From Micromonospora sp. LH3U1 (lineage in GTDB: Bacteria; Actinomycetota; Actinomycetes; Mycobacteriales; Micromonosporaceae), in NCBI RefSeq assembly GCF_028475105.1, contig NZ_CP116936.1:5517501-5581500 (forward strand): a stretch of DNA of 64,000 bases, given 5' to 3'. The notes beneath the pieces were generated by a model that was not told where the DNA came from, searched no databases, and saw only the letters and a list, made by a program, of their open reading frames with translations. Below are positions 8,875 through 16,860 of the stretch, one piece after another (the stretch's first letter is position 1; every line of letters starts with the position of its first letter). The position numbers and the translations under genes were made by a program.

Positions 8875-9084
8875 GTGAGCCGGACGATCCTTGACGTAGA
8901 TGACGAACTACTCGCCGAAGCCGGCCAGATCCTCGGAACCACGACGAAGAAGGCCACCGTCAACGCCGCCCTCAAGGCTGTCGTGGATCGGGAGAAGCGG
9001 CGGCAGTTCGCCGACTGGCTCAAGAGCGGAGGACTGCCCGATCTGACGGGCCCCGTCGAGACCGCCGAGCCGGACGCGGCGTGA
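8875..9084 (+). CDS. vapB: Type II antitoxin, VapB-like
   Basis: Antitoxin of 69 residues. The N-terminal half has the ribbon-helix-helix pattern SRTILDVDDELLAEAGQILG followed by TKKATVNAALKAVVD, as in actinobacterial VapB proteins; the C-terminal tail (FADWLKSGGLPDL) would mask the toxin active site. GTG start with a strong GGAGG at 8866-8870. Its TGA overlaps the toxin start as GTGA, the normal coupled layout. The antitoxin looks intact although the toxin reading frame is interrupted. Confidence 0.85.
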   Translation: MSRTILDVDDELLAEAGQILGTTTKKATVNAALKAVVDREKRRQFADWLKSGGLPDLTGPVETAEPDAA

Positions 9085-9500
9085 ACCACGAGCACTACCT
9101 GCTGGACAATTCGGCCCTCGCCCGCTGACCCAAGCGTCGAGTGGCTCCGGTGCTCGGTGAGCTCTCCGACCGAGGACTGCTCGCGGTGTGCGGGGCGGTC
9201 GAGATCGAGGTCATCCACAGCGCCCGCACTGCCAAGGATGCGCTGCGTGCCCGGTGGTTGATGGGCGGTTTCCGGTGGCTGTCGATGCCTGACGAGGTCT
9301 GGGATCGAGCGGTCGACGTGCACCTGCAGGCCCTGCACAAGGGCAACCATCGGGCCCTGTCCAGGGCGGATCTGCTGATCGCCGCCACCGCCGAGCGACA
9401 CGGGGTCACCGTCCTGCACCACGACGGCGATTTCGACGTCATCAGCGCGATCACCGGACAACCCAGCGCCTGGATCGTCCCACCCGGCACCGCTGACTGA
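9081..9500 (+). pseudogene. vapC: VapC-type PIN ribonuclease toxin with in-frame TGA
   Basis: PIN-domain RNase toxin. From GTG 9081 the frame reads MNHEHYLLDNSALAR and then meets TGA at 9126-9128. After the stop the same frame continues without further break to 9500 and encodes the rest of a PIN domain: AVEIEVIHSAR (second acidic residue), SRADLLIAATA and HHDGDFDVIS (later acidic residues). The first catalytic Asp (D9) is upstream of the stop. A restart at GTG 9141 would give a 119-residue product lacking D9 and should be inactive. A single base change to TGG or CGA would restore the gene, so this is a recent lesion, a sequencing error, or readthrough; sequence alone cannot decide. Confidence 0.8.
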
Positions 9501-9559
9501 TCACGCGGTAGCGCCCGACTCCTCGGCATGCCTGCGGCCTGGCGGGGTATGTCCGTGGG

Positions 9560-10723
9560 ATGAGGGCCAGTTTCCGGCTTGGCCGGGTCGCGGGGGTGCC
9601 GGTCGGCGTCAACTGGAGCGTTCTGGTCATCTTCGCGTTGATCACGTGGGGGTTGGCCGCCAACCAGTTCCCCCGCTCGTACCCTGACCGCTCAGTGGTG
9701 GCGTACACCCTGGCTGGGCTGTCCGCTGCGGTGGTCTTCTTCCTTGGTCTGCTCGCCCACGAGGTGTCGCACGCGGTGGTGGCCAAGCGCAACGGGCTGA
9801 CCGTCGACGGCATCACGCTCTGGTTGTTCGGCGGCGTGGCCGAGTTGCGGGGCGAGCCGCGAGACCCGGGCGCGGAGCTACGGATCGCGGGCGTCGGCCC
9901 GCTGGTCAGTCTGCTGATCGGGGCGTTCTTCGGTGCCATCGCCGCGCTGCTGGCGCTGGCCGGGCAGGACGGGCTGCTCTTCGGGGCGGTGGCGTGGCTG
10001 GCGGGCATCAACGTGCTGCTGGCCATCTTCAACGTGCTGCCGGCCGCACCCCTGGACGGCGGCCGGTTGCTGCGCGCCGCGGTGTGGAAGGCCACCGGTG
10101 ACCGGACCCGGGCGTCCGTGGTCGCCGCCCGCGCCGGCTGGGTGCTGGGTGTGCTGCTGATCGGTCTCGGGCTGTGGCAGTTCCTGTCCGGGGTCGGTTT
10201 CGGTGGGCTCTGGCTGGCCCTGATCGGCTGGTTCCTGATCGGCGCCGCAGGGATGGAGGAGCGGCAGGCCCGCACCGGCAGTGCGCTGCGCGGTATTCGA
10301 GTGGGCGACGTGATGACCCCGCAGCCACAGACCGCCTCGGCGGAGATGACGGTCGCCGACTTCGTCGACCACTACCTGTTCGCGTACCGGCATTCGGCTC
10401 TGCCGTTGACCGAGGAGGGCCGGCCGACCGGCCTGGTCACCGTCGACCGGGTGCGGGGCGTACCGGCCGAGCGGCGGGCGTCGACGACGCTGGCCGAGGT
10501 GGCCTGCCGGGCCGACCAGCTGGTCCTCGCCGAGCCGGGGGAGCAACTCAACGACCTGCTCCCCCGGCTCAGCGAGTGTGCCGACGGCCGCGCCCTCGTG
10601 GTAACGGACGACGGCCGCCTGATGGGCATCATCTCCCCCAGCGACATCAGTCGCGCCGTCCAACGCAGCACCCTGCAACGCCCCACCCGATCCACCCCCA
10701 CCCCACCCACCCCACCCCGTTGA
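9560..10723 (+). CDS. Site-2 protease (M50) with CBS domains
   Basis: Integral membrane zinc metalloprotease of 387 residues. HEVSH (H67, E68, H71) is the HExxH zinc motif, in a membrane helix, and PLDGGRLLRA supplies the third ligand Asp of the LDG motif. About six membrane segments lie between residues 15 and 230, followed by paired CBS domains (about 245-365, starting GIRVGDVMTP) that in this subfamily may sense adenosine ligands. Family members cleave transmembrane anti-sigma factors or similar. ATG 9560. The Pro/Thr-rich tail is unusual and its stop codon forms part of the inverted repeat that follows. Confidence 0.92.
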   Translation: MRASFRLGRVAGVPVGVNWSVLVIFALITWGLAANQFPRSYPDRSVVAYTLAGLSAAVVFFLGLLAHEVSHAVVAKRNGLTVDGITLWLFGGVAELRGEPRDPGAELRIAGVGPLVSLLIGAFFGAIAALLALAGQDGLLFGAVAWLAGINVLLAIFNVLPAAPLDGGRLLRAAVWKATGDRTRASVVAARAGWVLGVLLIGLGLWQFLSGVGFGGLWLALIGWFLIGAAGMEERQARTGSALRGIRVGDVMTPQPQTASAEMTVADFVDHYLFAYRHSALPLTEEGRPTGLVTVDRVRGVPAERRASTTLAEVACRADQLVLAEPGEQLNDLLPRLSECADGRALVVTDDGRLMGIISPSDISRAVQRSTLQRPTRSTPTPPTPPR

Positions 10724-10777
10724 TCATGAAGTTATTGCGCCGACACGCCGCGCCGGGTGGCAATAACTTCATGATCA
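10721..10777. terminator. 18-bp perfect inverted repeat, bidirectional terminator-like element
   Basis: Arms TGATCATGAAGTTATTGC at 10721-10738 and its exact reverse complement at 10760-10777, loop of 21 bases. It separates two convergent genes, and its AT-rich stem contrasts with the surroundings. From memory, very similar TGATCATGAAGTT...AACTTCATGATCA hairpins are scattered through Micromonosporaceae genomes, so this is probably a dispersed intergenic element used as a terminator. Confidence 0.75.
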
Positions 10778-10819
10778 CCAGTGGAGGGGCGGGGCGGGCG
10801 GAAGGGGCGGGGGCTGTGG

Positions 10820-11728
10820 TTAGGAGTGTGGGCAGGTGTCGCGGTATTCCTGGATGGTGGAGGCTTGGGGTGCGGGGCAGAGGAACTGCTCGTAGCGGGT
10901 GTCGTCGTCGACGAAGCGCTTCAGCCAGGAAATGCTGTACTTGGCGACCGTCACGTTCGACGACGTGGGCGCCGAGTGGCTCGCGTTGTTGAGCTCCAGG
11001 TACGCCTTGTCCAACGTGGACGGCAGGCTGGTGTAGAACGGCTCCGAGTGCGACGCCACCGGCGCCACCGAGTCGTTCTCCGCGCCGATCACCAGCGTCG
11101 GCACTCGTACGCCCGACCAGTTCTTGACGGAGTGCCAGCCGGTCAACGGAATCGCGGCCTGCAACTGCGGCCGTGAGTTCGCCGCCGAGAGGCTGCCGCC
11201 GCCGCCCATCGAGTGGCCCATCACGGCAAGCCGGTTGCGGTCGATCCGGGTTCCCACGCTGCTGTTGTTGGTCAGGTAGTCCAGGGCTGCCAGCAGTTGC
11301 GTGCCCCGGCTGGCCGGCTGGTCGTAGCGGGACAGCGTGTCGATCGTGATCACGACGAAGCCCTGCGAGGCAAGGCGCGGCCCGAGCCACGCCACGCTGG
11401 ACTGGGTGGCGGTGTAGCCAGGTGAGATCGCCACCGCGCCGAAGGTGCCCTCGGCGGTGCTGGTCGGGTAGTAGACCGTTCCGCCGCGGAAGCCAGTGAC
11501 GCTGGTGGCGGCGACGGTGCTCTGGGCGATGGCGAACGCGCCCCGGCTGGCCTCGATGCTGGCCACGGTGGGGGCAGGGCCGCGCTGATACGGGCTGGCG
11601 GCGGCATGAGCGGCCGGCGCGGCGCCCAGTCCGGCGCCGAGCACGACCAGGGCGAGCGCCCACCGCAGGCCACGATGAGTGCGGCGGCGGGCGACTGGGC
11701 CGGGGATGTTGGCGGGTACGAGTTGCAT
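10820..11728 (-). CDS. Secreted polyester hydrolase, cutinase/PET-hydrolase type
   Basis: Secreted esterase of 302 residues closely resembling actinomycete cutinases (Thermobifida Cut/TfH) and LCC. A signal peptide (RRRTHRG, hydrophobic core, APAAHA) ends near residue 42. Mature motifs: SPYQRGPAPT, aromatic clamp Y105 in SPGYTATQ, nucleophile S173 in GHSMGGGGSL, W198 in PLTGWHS, acid D219 in GAENDSVAPV and H251 in NNASHSAP. Cys 284 and 299 form the usual C-terminal disulfide. Residue 252 is Ser where cutinases have Phe, as in Ideonella PETase. ATG 11728 has GGAG upstream; an earlier ATG at 11794 would put 22 extra residues before the signal peptide. Cutin or synthetic polyester hydrolysis is family knowledge; PET activity is untested inference. 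Confidence 0.92.
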   Translation of the reverse strand: MQLVPANIPGPVARRRTHRGLRWALALVVLGAGLGAAPAAHAAASPYQRGPAPTVASIEASRGAFAIAQSTVAATSVTGFRGGTVYYPTSTAEGTFGAVAISPGYTATQSSVAWLGPRLASQGFVVITIDTLSRYDQPASRGTQLLAALDYLTNNSSVGTRIDRNRLAVMGHSMGGGGSLSAANSRPQLQAAIPLTGWHSVKNWSGVRVPTLVIGAENDSVAPVASHSEPFYTSLPSTLDKAYLELNNASHSAPTSSNVTVAKYSISWLKRFVDDDTRYEQFLCPAPQASTIQEYRDTCPHS

Positions 11729-11838
11729 GTCTCGCTCCGAGGGGTGGAGCCGACGGTCCCGGGACGGGGACCGGTCAATGAGACCCATCGACATCGATCA
11801 GTGTCTGTCGAGGTGCGCCACCCCACCAATCCCACCCG

Positions 11839-11866
11839 ACCCCTGCCATCGCGCTATGGCAGGGGT
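11839..11866 (-). terminator. Stem-loop after the alditol oxidase gene
   Basis: ACCCCTGCCAT (11839-11849) and ATGGCAGGGGT (11856-11866) pair perfectly over 11 bases with a 6-base loop. It lies just beyond the stop of the gene at 11892-13175 and before the next start on the same strand, so it likely terminates the oxidase transcript. There is no T run, as is common in high-GC actinomycetes. Confidence 0.6.
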
Positions 11867-11891
11867 GGGTCAGCGGCGGAAAGGGGGTGGG

Positions 11892-13175
11892 TCAGCGGGG
11901 AAAGTAGCGGTCCAGCAGGTCGGTGCGGAACTTCCCGGTCGGGTCCAGGTGGGTCAGCAGGGCGGCGAAGTCGGCGTACCTCGGGTAGCGCGCGGCCAGC
12001 TCAGCCGGGTCGGTGACGAAGACCTTGCCCCAGTGCGGGCGGGGCGCGAACGGTGCCAGGCGCTCCTCCACCGCGGCCACCACCGGCAGCACGGCTGCGG
12101 TGTCGTCGATCCAGGTGAAGTGCAGCACGAAGCTGTCCCGCCGGTGGTTCGGGCTGAGCCACAGCTCGTCCGCCGCCACCGTACGCAGCTCGCACACCAG
12201 CAGGACCGGGGCGATCAGGTCCGCCAGGTCGTCCAGCGCGGCGAGCGCCTCGGCTGCCGCCGTACGCGCAAGGTGGTATTCGGACTGCAACTCGTCGCCG
12301 CTGCTCGGGGTGAAGCCGAGCTTGAAGTGCGGCAGACGCTCGTGCCACGGACCCGGCTCGCCGAGCTGCGGGGTGCAGTTCTCCGCCGGCATCCCGAGCA
12401 CCGGGTGCCGTGGCTCGTCGGCGGCGGTGGTGCCGAGCCAGTCCGCCGAGGGCGGCGGCTGGTCCGTCACCTGCTTGCGCCACACCTCACGCAGCCGAGG
12501 CGTACGCCAGTCGGTGAAGACACTCACGCTGTACGCCGAGCCGAGCGCCTCGTCCAGCGCCTCCCGACGCAGGTCGAGTCGCACGTACTGGCGCAGCTCG
12601 AAGGCCGGCACCACGTCCAGGGTGACCCGGGTGACGAGGCCGAGCGCGCCGAGCCCGACCACCATGCCGGCGAAGGTGTCACCGTCGGCGTCGCGGTCGA
12701 CCCGCAGCAGATCGCCGTCGGCGGTGACCAACTCCAGGCCGGCGACGGCGGTGGCCAGGTTGCCGTGGGTCTGGCCGGAGCCGTGGGTGGCGGTGGCCAC
12801 CGCGCCGGCCACCGAGATGTGCGGCAGCGAGGCGAGGTTGGCCAGCGCGTACCCCTGGGTGTGCAGTTGTCGGGCGACGTCGCCGTAGCGCATCGCGCCG
12901 GTCACGGTGACCTGCCGACGCTCGTGGTCCACGTCGACCACCGGGGGCAGCCCGGCGAGGCTGACCAGGTCGCCGTCGGTGTCGCCGAAGCGGTTGAAGG
13001 AGTGACCGCTGCCCACCGCCCGGATCCGGGTGCTGCCCGCGACAAGTCGGCGCAGCTCGTCGACGGAGGTGGGTCGGTGGAACGCCTGCGCGGCGTACCG
13101 AACGTTGCCGGCCCAGTTGCGACGCGGAACGTCGGCCGCGGTGGCCGAGGTGGCGTTCTGTCCCTGCGCGGTCAT
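11892..13175 (-). CDS. Alditol oxidase, FAD-dependent (AldO/xylitol oxidase-like)
   Basis: FAD flavoprotein of 427 residues that oxidises alditols such as xylitol or sorbitol at C1 with O2, giving aldose and H2O2. The start region NWAGNVRY, the FAD site GSGHSFN with H58 as the covalent flavin attachment residue, SLPHISVAGAVATATHGSG, SVSVFTDWR, FTPSSGDELQSEY and RPHWGKVF line up end to end with Streptomyces coelicolor AldO as I recall it. Length is typical. Cytoplasmic, no signal peptide. Its ATG overlaps the stop of the upstream membrane protein (ATGA), so both are in one operon. Confidence 0.93.
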   Translation of the reverse strand: MTAQGQNATSATAADVPRRNWAGNVRYAAQAFHRPTSVDELRRLVAGSTRIRAVGSGHSFNRFGDTDGDLVSLAGLPPVVDVDHERRQVTVTGAMRYGDVARQLHTQGYALANLASLPHISVAGAVATATHGSGQTHGNLATAVAGLELVTADGDLLRVDRDADGDTFAGMVVGLGALGLVTRVTLDVVPAFELRQYVRLDLRREALDEALGSAYSVSVFTDWRTPRLREVWRKQVTDQPPPSADWLGTTAADEPRHPVLGMPAENCTPQLGEPGPWHERLPHFKLGFTPSSGDELQSEYHLARTAAAEALAALDDLADLIAPVLLVCELRTVAADELWLSPNHRRDSFVLHFTWIDDTAAVLPVVAAVEERLAPFAPRPHWGKVFVTDPAELAARYPRYADFAALLTHLDPTGKFRTDLLDRYFPR

Positions 13176-14023
13176 GTGGCGGTCTCCCGATCCGTGGACT
13201 GGTGGTCGGCCAACGCGGCGACGAGGGCGTCCAGAACCGGATCCGTCTGTAGCCGGCCGTAGCCACGCTGGGCGACCGGCAGGCCGGCCGCGCAGACGCG
13301 TTCGATCTCCCCCCGGGCCGCCTGCCGGGTCTGCGCGTCCCCGGACACCAGGGCGTCCTGGCCGCGCCGGATCAGCTGGTCGATCCGGTCCATCTGGTAG
13401 CCGCGCAGACCGGTGGGCAGGTCCGGGTCGGCGAACGCGGCGCGGCGCAGAGCGGGCAGGTCGACGAAACGGCCTCCGGCGAGGCGGGTGAGCGCGGCGG
13501 ACACCTGCTCGGGCTGTTCGCGGACCTGATCGAGGACGAGCAACTCGATGGCGGGGCGGCCGTCGAGCGGATGGCGGGCGGTCACCGGCTCAAGCGTCAC
13601 ACCCGGCACAGGGACCAGCAGCAGCCTCGGCCGTTGCGGATGGCCGTCGCGTCGGGGCGGCTCGTCGAGGACCAGCGCGTCGACCTCGGTCCAACGGATC
13701 ACCCGGCGCAGGCCGGGCCGTCGGATGCTGAGCCCTTCCGCGCTGATCTCGAACCGGAACGGTCGCAGCGCGCTGACCAGTGCCACAACGCCGAGCGCGA
13801 CAGCGCCCACGGCGATGATCGTCCGTAGCAGGGCGCCGTCGCTCGGCAGCGCCAGCAACACCACCCCACCGAGTACGCAGACCAGGGCGAGCACACGGGC
13901 GCCCCGACTCCGGCGCAATTCCACGCTCGGACCCCCGTTCATGACCGTGGCGTCGGTCCCAGCATCGTGCGCCAAAACGGGCAGGGAGGACACCGGTCGA
14001 TCGGGCACGGTTGTTCTCGTCAT
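13172..14023 (-). CDS. Membrane protein with PH-like domain, unknown function
   Basis: Protein of 283 residues. Two hydrophobic segments (about 42-60 and 66-85) form a hairpin, followed by a segment with the feel of bacterial PH-like domains (PFRFEISAEGLSIRRPGLRRVIRWTEVDAL, about 88-150; here quoted only as a region) and a polar helical C-terminus (about 165-283, containing RRGQDALVSGD). It is translationally coupled to alditol oxidase, which suggests co-expression but not a shared reaction. ATG 14023. Divergent from the gene at 14044, with only 20 bases between starts, so the two promoters must overlap coding or 5' regions. Confidence 0.75.
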   Translation of the reverse strand: MTRTTVPDRPVSSLPVLAHDAGTDATVMNGGPSVELRRSRGARVLALVCVLGGVVLLALPSDGALLRTIIAVGAVALGVVALVSALRPFRFEISAEGLSIRRPGLRRVIRWTEVDALVLDEPPRRDGHPQRPRLLLVPVPGVTLEPVTARHPLDGRPAIELLVLDQVREQPEQVSAALTRLAGGRFVDLPALRRAAFADPDLPTGLRGYQMDRIDQLIRRGQDALVSGDAQTRQAARGEIERVCAAGLPVAQRGYGRLQTDPVLDALVAALADHQSTDRETAT

Positions 14024-14043
14024 CGTCGGGGAACCCTACGCTC

Positions 14044-14466
14044 ATGAGCAGCTACCGTGATCCGGCCCTACGGGGCGACGTCTTCCCCTCCGAGGAGGAG
14101 CTGGACCCCACCGGCATCGGGGTCGAGCAGGCCAGCGCCCCGCCGGCCGGCGGGTTGCCGAGCCACCCGGCGCCCACGCCCGGGCCCCGACCCACACCGG
14201 CGCCCGCTCCGGCCCCGACGCCGGTGCCGGCACCCGGCCCGCCGCCGCGCGCACCCGGAGCGCAGTCGATCGTGACCTGGCACCTGGACGGCTCGGTGGA
14301 GGTGGTCACCGACCTCGACGGCGACGGCGTCGCCGACGTCGTCCAGATCGACGTGGACGGCGACGGAATTCCGGACATCACCTATGTGGACAGCGACGGG
14401 GACGGGCGGCTGGACACCGTGCTGGGTGACCCGAACGCGGTCGGGACGGGCACCCACCGGGCCTGA
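14044..14466 (+). CDS. Small protein with calcium-loop (DxDxDG) repeats
   Basis: Protein of 140 residues without a recognised family. Residues 25-70 are a Pro/Ala linker; residues 75-125 carry four consecutive acidic loops of EF-hand/thrombospondin-3 type (DLDGDGVAD, DVDGDGIPD, DSDGDGRLD), spaced by short beta-like segments. Such loops bind Ca2+ in dockerin and TSP3-type proteins. No signal peptide or membrane segment is visible, which is odd for calcium-loop repeats. I chose ATG 14044 (MSSYRDP); 11 upstream codons are open but overlap the divergent gene. Confidence 0.75.
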   Translation: MSSYRDPALRGDVFPSEEELDPTGIGVEQASAPPAGGLPSHPAPTPGPRPTPAPAPAPTPVPAPGPPPRAPGAQSIVTWHLDGSVEVVTDLDGDGVADVVQIDVDGDGIPDITYVDSDGDGRLDTVLGDPNAVGTGTHRA

Positions 14467-14499
14467 CCGACGGTGCCGTCTTACGACCACCCAGCCAAC

Positions 14500-15429
14500 T
14501 CAGAGCTTCGCCATCACCTCGGTGGCGACCAGCTCAAGGTGCTCCAGGTCGGTGAGGTCGAGCACCTGGAGATAGATCCGCTGGCTGCCGATCTCCGCGT
14601 ACCGGCCAATGGCGTCCAGGACCTCGCCCGGCGTCCCGGCCAGGCCGTTCGCCCGCAACTCGTCCGGTTCGCGGCCGATGGCGGCGGCCCGGCGGGACAC
14701 CTCGGCGTCGTCCCGACCACAGCAGAGCACCAGGGCGTTGGACCAGACCATCCCGGTCGGGTCCCGGCCGATCTCGACGCAGGCCGCGCGGACCCGATCG
14801 AACTGCGCCGCCGTGTCCGGCACCGAGGCGAACGGCAGGTTGAACTCGTCGGCGTAGCGGGCGGCCAGCCGAGGGGTGCGCTTCGGGCCCATCCCGCCGA
14901 GCAGGATGGGTGGACGCGGCTGCTGCACGGGCTTGGGCAGTGCGGGCGAATCGCTGACCGGGTAGTACCGACCGGCGTGCGCGAACCGCTCCCCCGCCGG
15001 CGTGGACCAGAGCCCGGTGATGACCGCGAGCTGCTCCTCCAGCCGGTCGAACCGCTCGGCCAGAGGCGGGAACGGAATGCCGTACGCGGTGTGCTCCTCG
15101 GCGTACCAGCCGGTGCCGATGCCCAGCTCCACCCTGCCGCCGCTCATCTGGTCGACCTGCGCCACGGTGATCGCCAGCGGGCCGGGCAGCCGGAAGGTGG
15201 CGGCGGTCATCAACGTGCCGAGCCGGATGCTGCTGGTGTCCCGGGCCAGGCCGGCGAGGGTGGTCCACGCGTCGGTGGGGCCGGGTTCGCCGGTCGCGTC
15301 ACCCATCATCAGGTAGTGGTCTGACCGGAAGAACGCGCCGTAGCCAGCGTCCTCGGCGCACCGGGCGACGGCGAGCAACTGGTCGTAGGTGGCGCCCTGC
15401 TGGGGTTCGGTGAAGATCCGCAGTTCCAT
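14500..15429 (-). CDS. LLM-class (F420-type) flavin-dependent oxidoreductase
   Basis: TIM-barrel luciferase-like oxidoreductase, 309 residues. Recognisable parts are MELRIFTEPQ at the start, RSDHYLMM, the cofactor-binding SGGRVELGIGTGWYAEEH, the PPILLGGMG strand and late AEIGSQRIYLQVLDL. Actinobacterial members of this length commonly use coenzyme F420; FMN use cannot be excluded. ATG 15429. It is convergent with the calcium-loop protein (33 bases between stops) and stands apart from its upstream neighbour. The substrate is unknown. Confidence 0.88.
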   Translation of the reverse strand: MELRIFTEPQQGATYDQLLAVARCAEDAGYGAFFRSDHYLMMGDATGEPGPTDAWTTLAGLARDTSSIRLGTLMTAATFRLPGPLAITVAQVDQMSGGRVELGIGTGWYAEEHTAYGIPFPPLAERFDRLEEQLAVITGLWSTPAGERFAHAGRYYPVSDSPALPKPVQQPRPPILLGGMGPKRTPRLAARYADEFNLPFASVPDTAAQFDRVRAACVEIGRDPTGMVWSNALVLCCGRDDAEVSRRAAAIGREPDELRANGLAGTPGEVLDAIGRYAEIGSQRIYLQVLDLTDLEHLELVATEVMAKL

Positions 15430-15553
15430 GATCCGAGCATAGGCAGCCGATCCGGGTGTCGAGCCCCGGACGAGAAGGCCCGCGACGCGTACGCCGAACG
15501 GCTCGGCGAGGGCTGACCGGCGACCCCCGGCCCGGGGGGCCGCCGGGGATGGA

Positions 15554-16594
15554 TCAGACGTACGGCCGGGTGGCGTACGCGGAGCGGAGCGCGGCCAGTC
15601 CGACCGCCTTCGGCGTCAGGGTGCCCCATCCGGAGTTGAAGTAGTTGGTCCGCACGATCCGTGGCCCACGCTCGGCGTTGAGCTGGGCGATCGCCGCCGG
15701 CACGGTGGCGATCCAGGCCGGCTGGTTCGGGATCTCGGCCGACCTGACCCCCCACTCCGCGATGATCACGGGCCGGGACAGCGCCACCGGGCCGAGATCC
15801 GCCACCGCCCAGTCCTTGGTGCGCCGAAACCGGGCCAGCGCGGTGTGGCTGGCGTTGGTGCCGTACGCGTTCCACTGGAGGAAGTCGAGTCGGGCCATCA
15901 GCGACTCCGGGTGGGTACGCCGGAAGCAGTCCCGGTCGAAGCCGCCCAGCCCCACTGAGAAGGTCGTCGCGGCGGGCAACGTCCGCGCCTTGAACCACGT
16001 GAGGATGTAATTCATCGCCTGCACCGCCCGAGCATCCGACTCGGCCCAGGTGTACGCCTTGCCGTCCTCGGTGGTGCCGAACTCGTGGTCGGTGTCCAAC
16101 TCCGAGGCGAGCTGGATGTTCACCCCGAAACCGAGCGTCCGGTACTGCGACAGGGCGCGGGCGAACAACCCGTCACACTGCCCGCTGATCACCTGGCCGT
16201 ACCCGTACGCCCTCGGCCAGGTCGCACCGGTTCGCTGCTGGATGGTCATCGACGGCGCCGGCACGGTGTAGCTGGTGCCGTCCACCACGAAGCTCTGCGG
16301 CCCGAAGTTCGAGGAGCCGTAGTGCTTCAACTCCAGGACCATGTTCATCTGCACCCCGGCCTTACCCAGACTGATCAGCCAGGGCCGGTTGTAGCCGGGA
16401 AAGATGTAGCCGTCGGCGAAGCTGCGGTACTGGGTGAGCGACCGGAAGTTGCCCCCGGCCATGTCGGCGGTCGGGTCCGCGCCGCCGGACAGGTAGTAAC
16501 CACCGAGCACCGGCTGGCTCAGGCTGTAGTCGGCGGTGGCCGTCGCGGTGTTTCCGGTGGCGTCGCGAACCTGGACGGTGACCCGGGGCATCAC
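15554..16594 (-). CDS. TIM-barrel glycosidase-like protein, function unknown
   Basis: Protein of 346 residues. The first 25 residues (VTVQVRDATGNTATATADY) look like the last strands of an Ig-like domain. The rest reads as a TIM barrel with glycosidase-like features: acidic ELDTDHEFG and, near the end, VIIAEWGVR, positions where retaining glycosidases such as GH26 or GH5 relatives keep their two Glu. No signal peptide. GTG 16594 (or ATG 16591) overlaps the stop of the small Ig-like protein upstream by GTGA. Family assignment is tentative; a phage or surface-structure module is another reading. Confidence 0.6.
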   Translation of the reverse strand: MMPRVTVQVRDATGNTATATADYSLSQPVLGGYYLSGGADPTADMAGGNFRSLTQYRSFADGYIFPGYNRPWLISLGKAGVQMNMVLELKHYGSSNFGPQSFVVDGTSYTVPAPSMTIQQRTGATWPRAYGYGQVISGQCDGLFARALSQYRTLGFGVNIQLASELDTDHEFGTTEDGKAYTWAESDARAVQAMNYILTWFKARTLPAATTFSVGLGGFDRDCFRRTHPESLMARLDFLQWNAYGTNASHTALARFRRTKDWAVADLGPVALSRPVIIAEWGVRSAEIPNQPAWIATVPAAIAQLNAERGPRIVRTNYFNSGWGTLTPKAVGLAALRSAYATRPYV

Positions 16595-16860
16595 GCCACC
16601 GACCGATACACGGCCACGGCGCCGTTGTCGGAAACCCGGGTCCAGGTACGCCCGGAGTTGTCGCTGATGTTGATGGTGAGCGGGTCGATGATCGCGGTGA
16701 CCTTGACCGGCGCGCTGCTGTTGCCCTGCGCGTCGGTGACCACGATGGTGACGGTCAGCGGTTTGGTGTCGGCGTCTGAGTAGGTGATGGTCAGCAGCAT
16801 CTGGTCACCCGGCGCGAAGACGGATGCGTTCAAGGCTGCGGTTGCGGTGGGAGCGGCCAT
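16591..16860 (-). CDS. Small Ig-like beta-sandwich protein
   Basis: Protein of 89 residues, almost all one Ig-like fold: ASVFAPGDQMLLTITYSDAD, then VTIVVTDAQGNSS and SGRTWTRVSDNGAVAVYRS. ATG 16860 is preceded by AGAAAGG at a fitting distance. Upstream the frame stays open to 17232, but that part is Arg/Ala/Pro-rich and not convincing. No signal peptide. It is coupled (GTGA) to the glycosidase-like protein, whose own N-terminus also has an Ig-like tail, so the two probably act together. Function unknown. Confidence 0.65.
   Translation of the reverse strand: MAAPTATAALNASVFAPGDQMLLTITYSDADTKPLTVTIVVTDAQGNSSAPVKVTAIIDPLTINISDNSGRTWTRVSDNGAVAVYRSVA

Noticed and set aside
9126..9128. TGA in vapC read as selenocysteine or programmed readthrough
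   Set aside because: No SECIS-like hairpin is evident and VapC proteins are not selenoproteins; a lesion or base error is simpler.
11679..13262. Long plus-strand frame opposite alditol oxidase
   Set aside because: Same artefact of third-position GC; no domain and no plausible start site.
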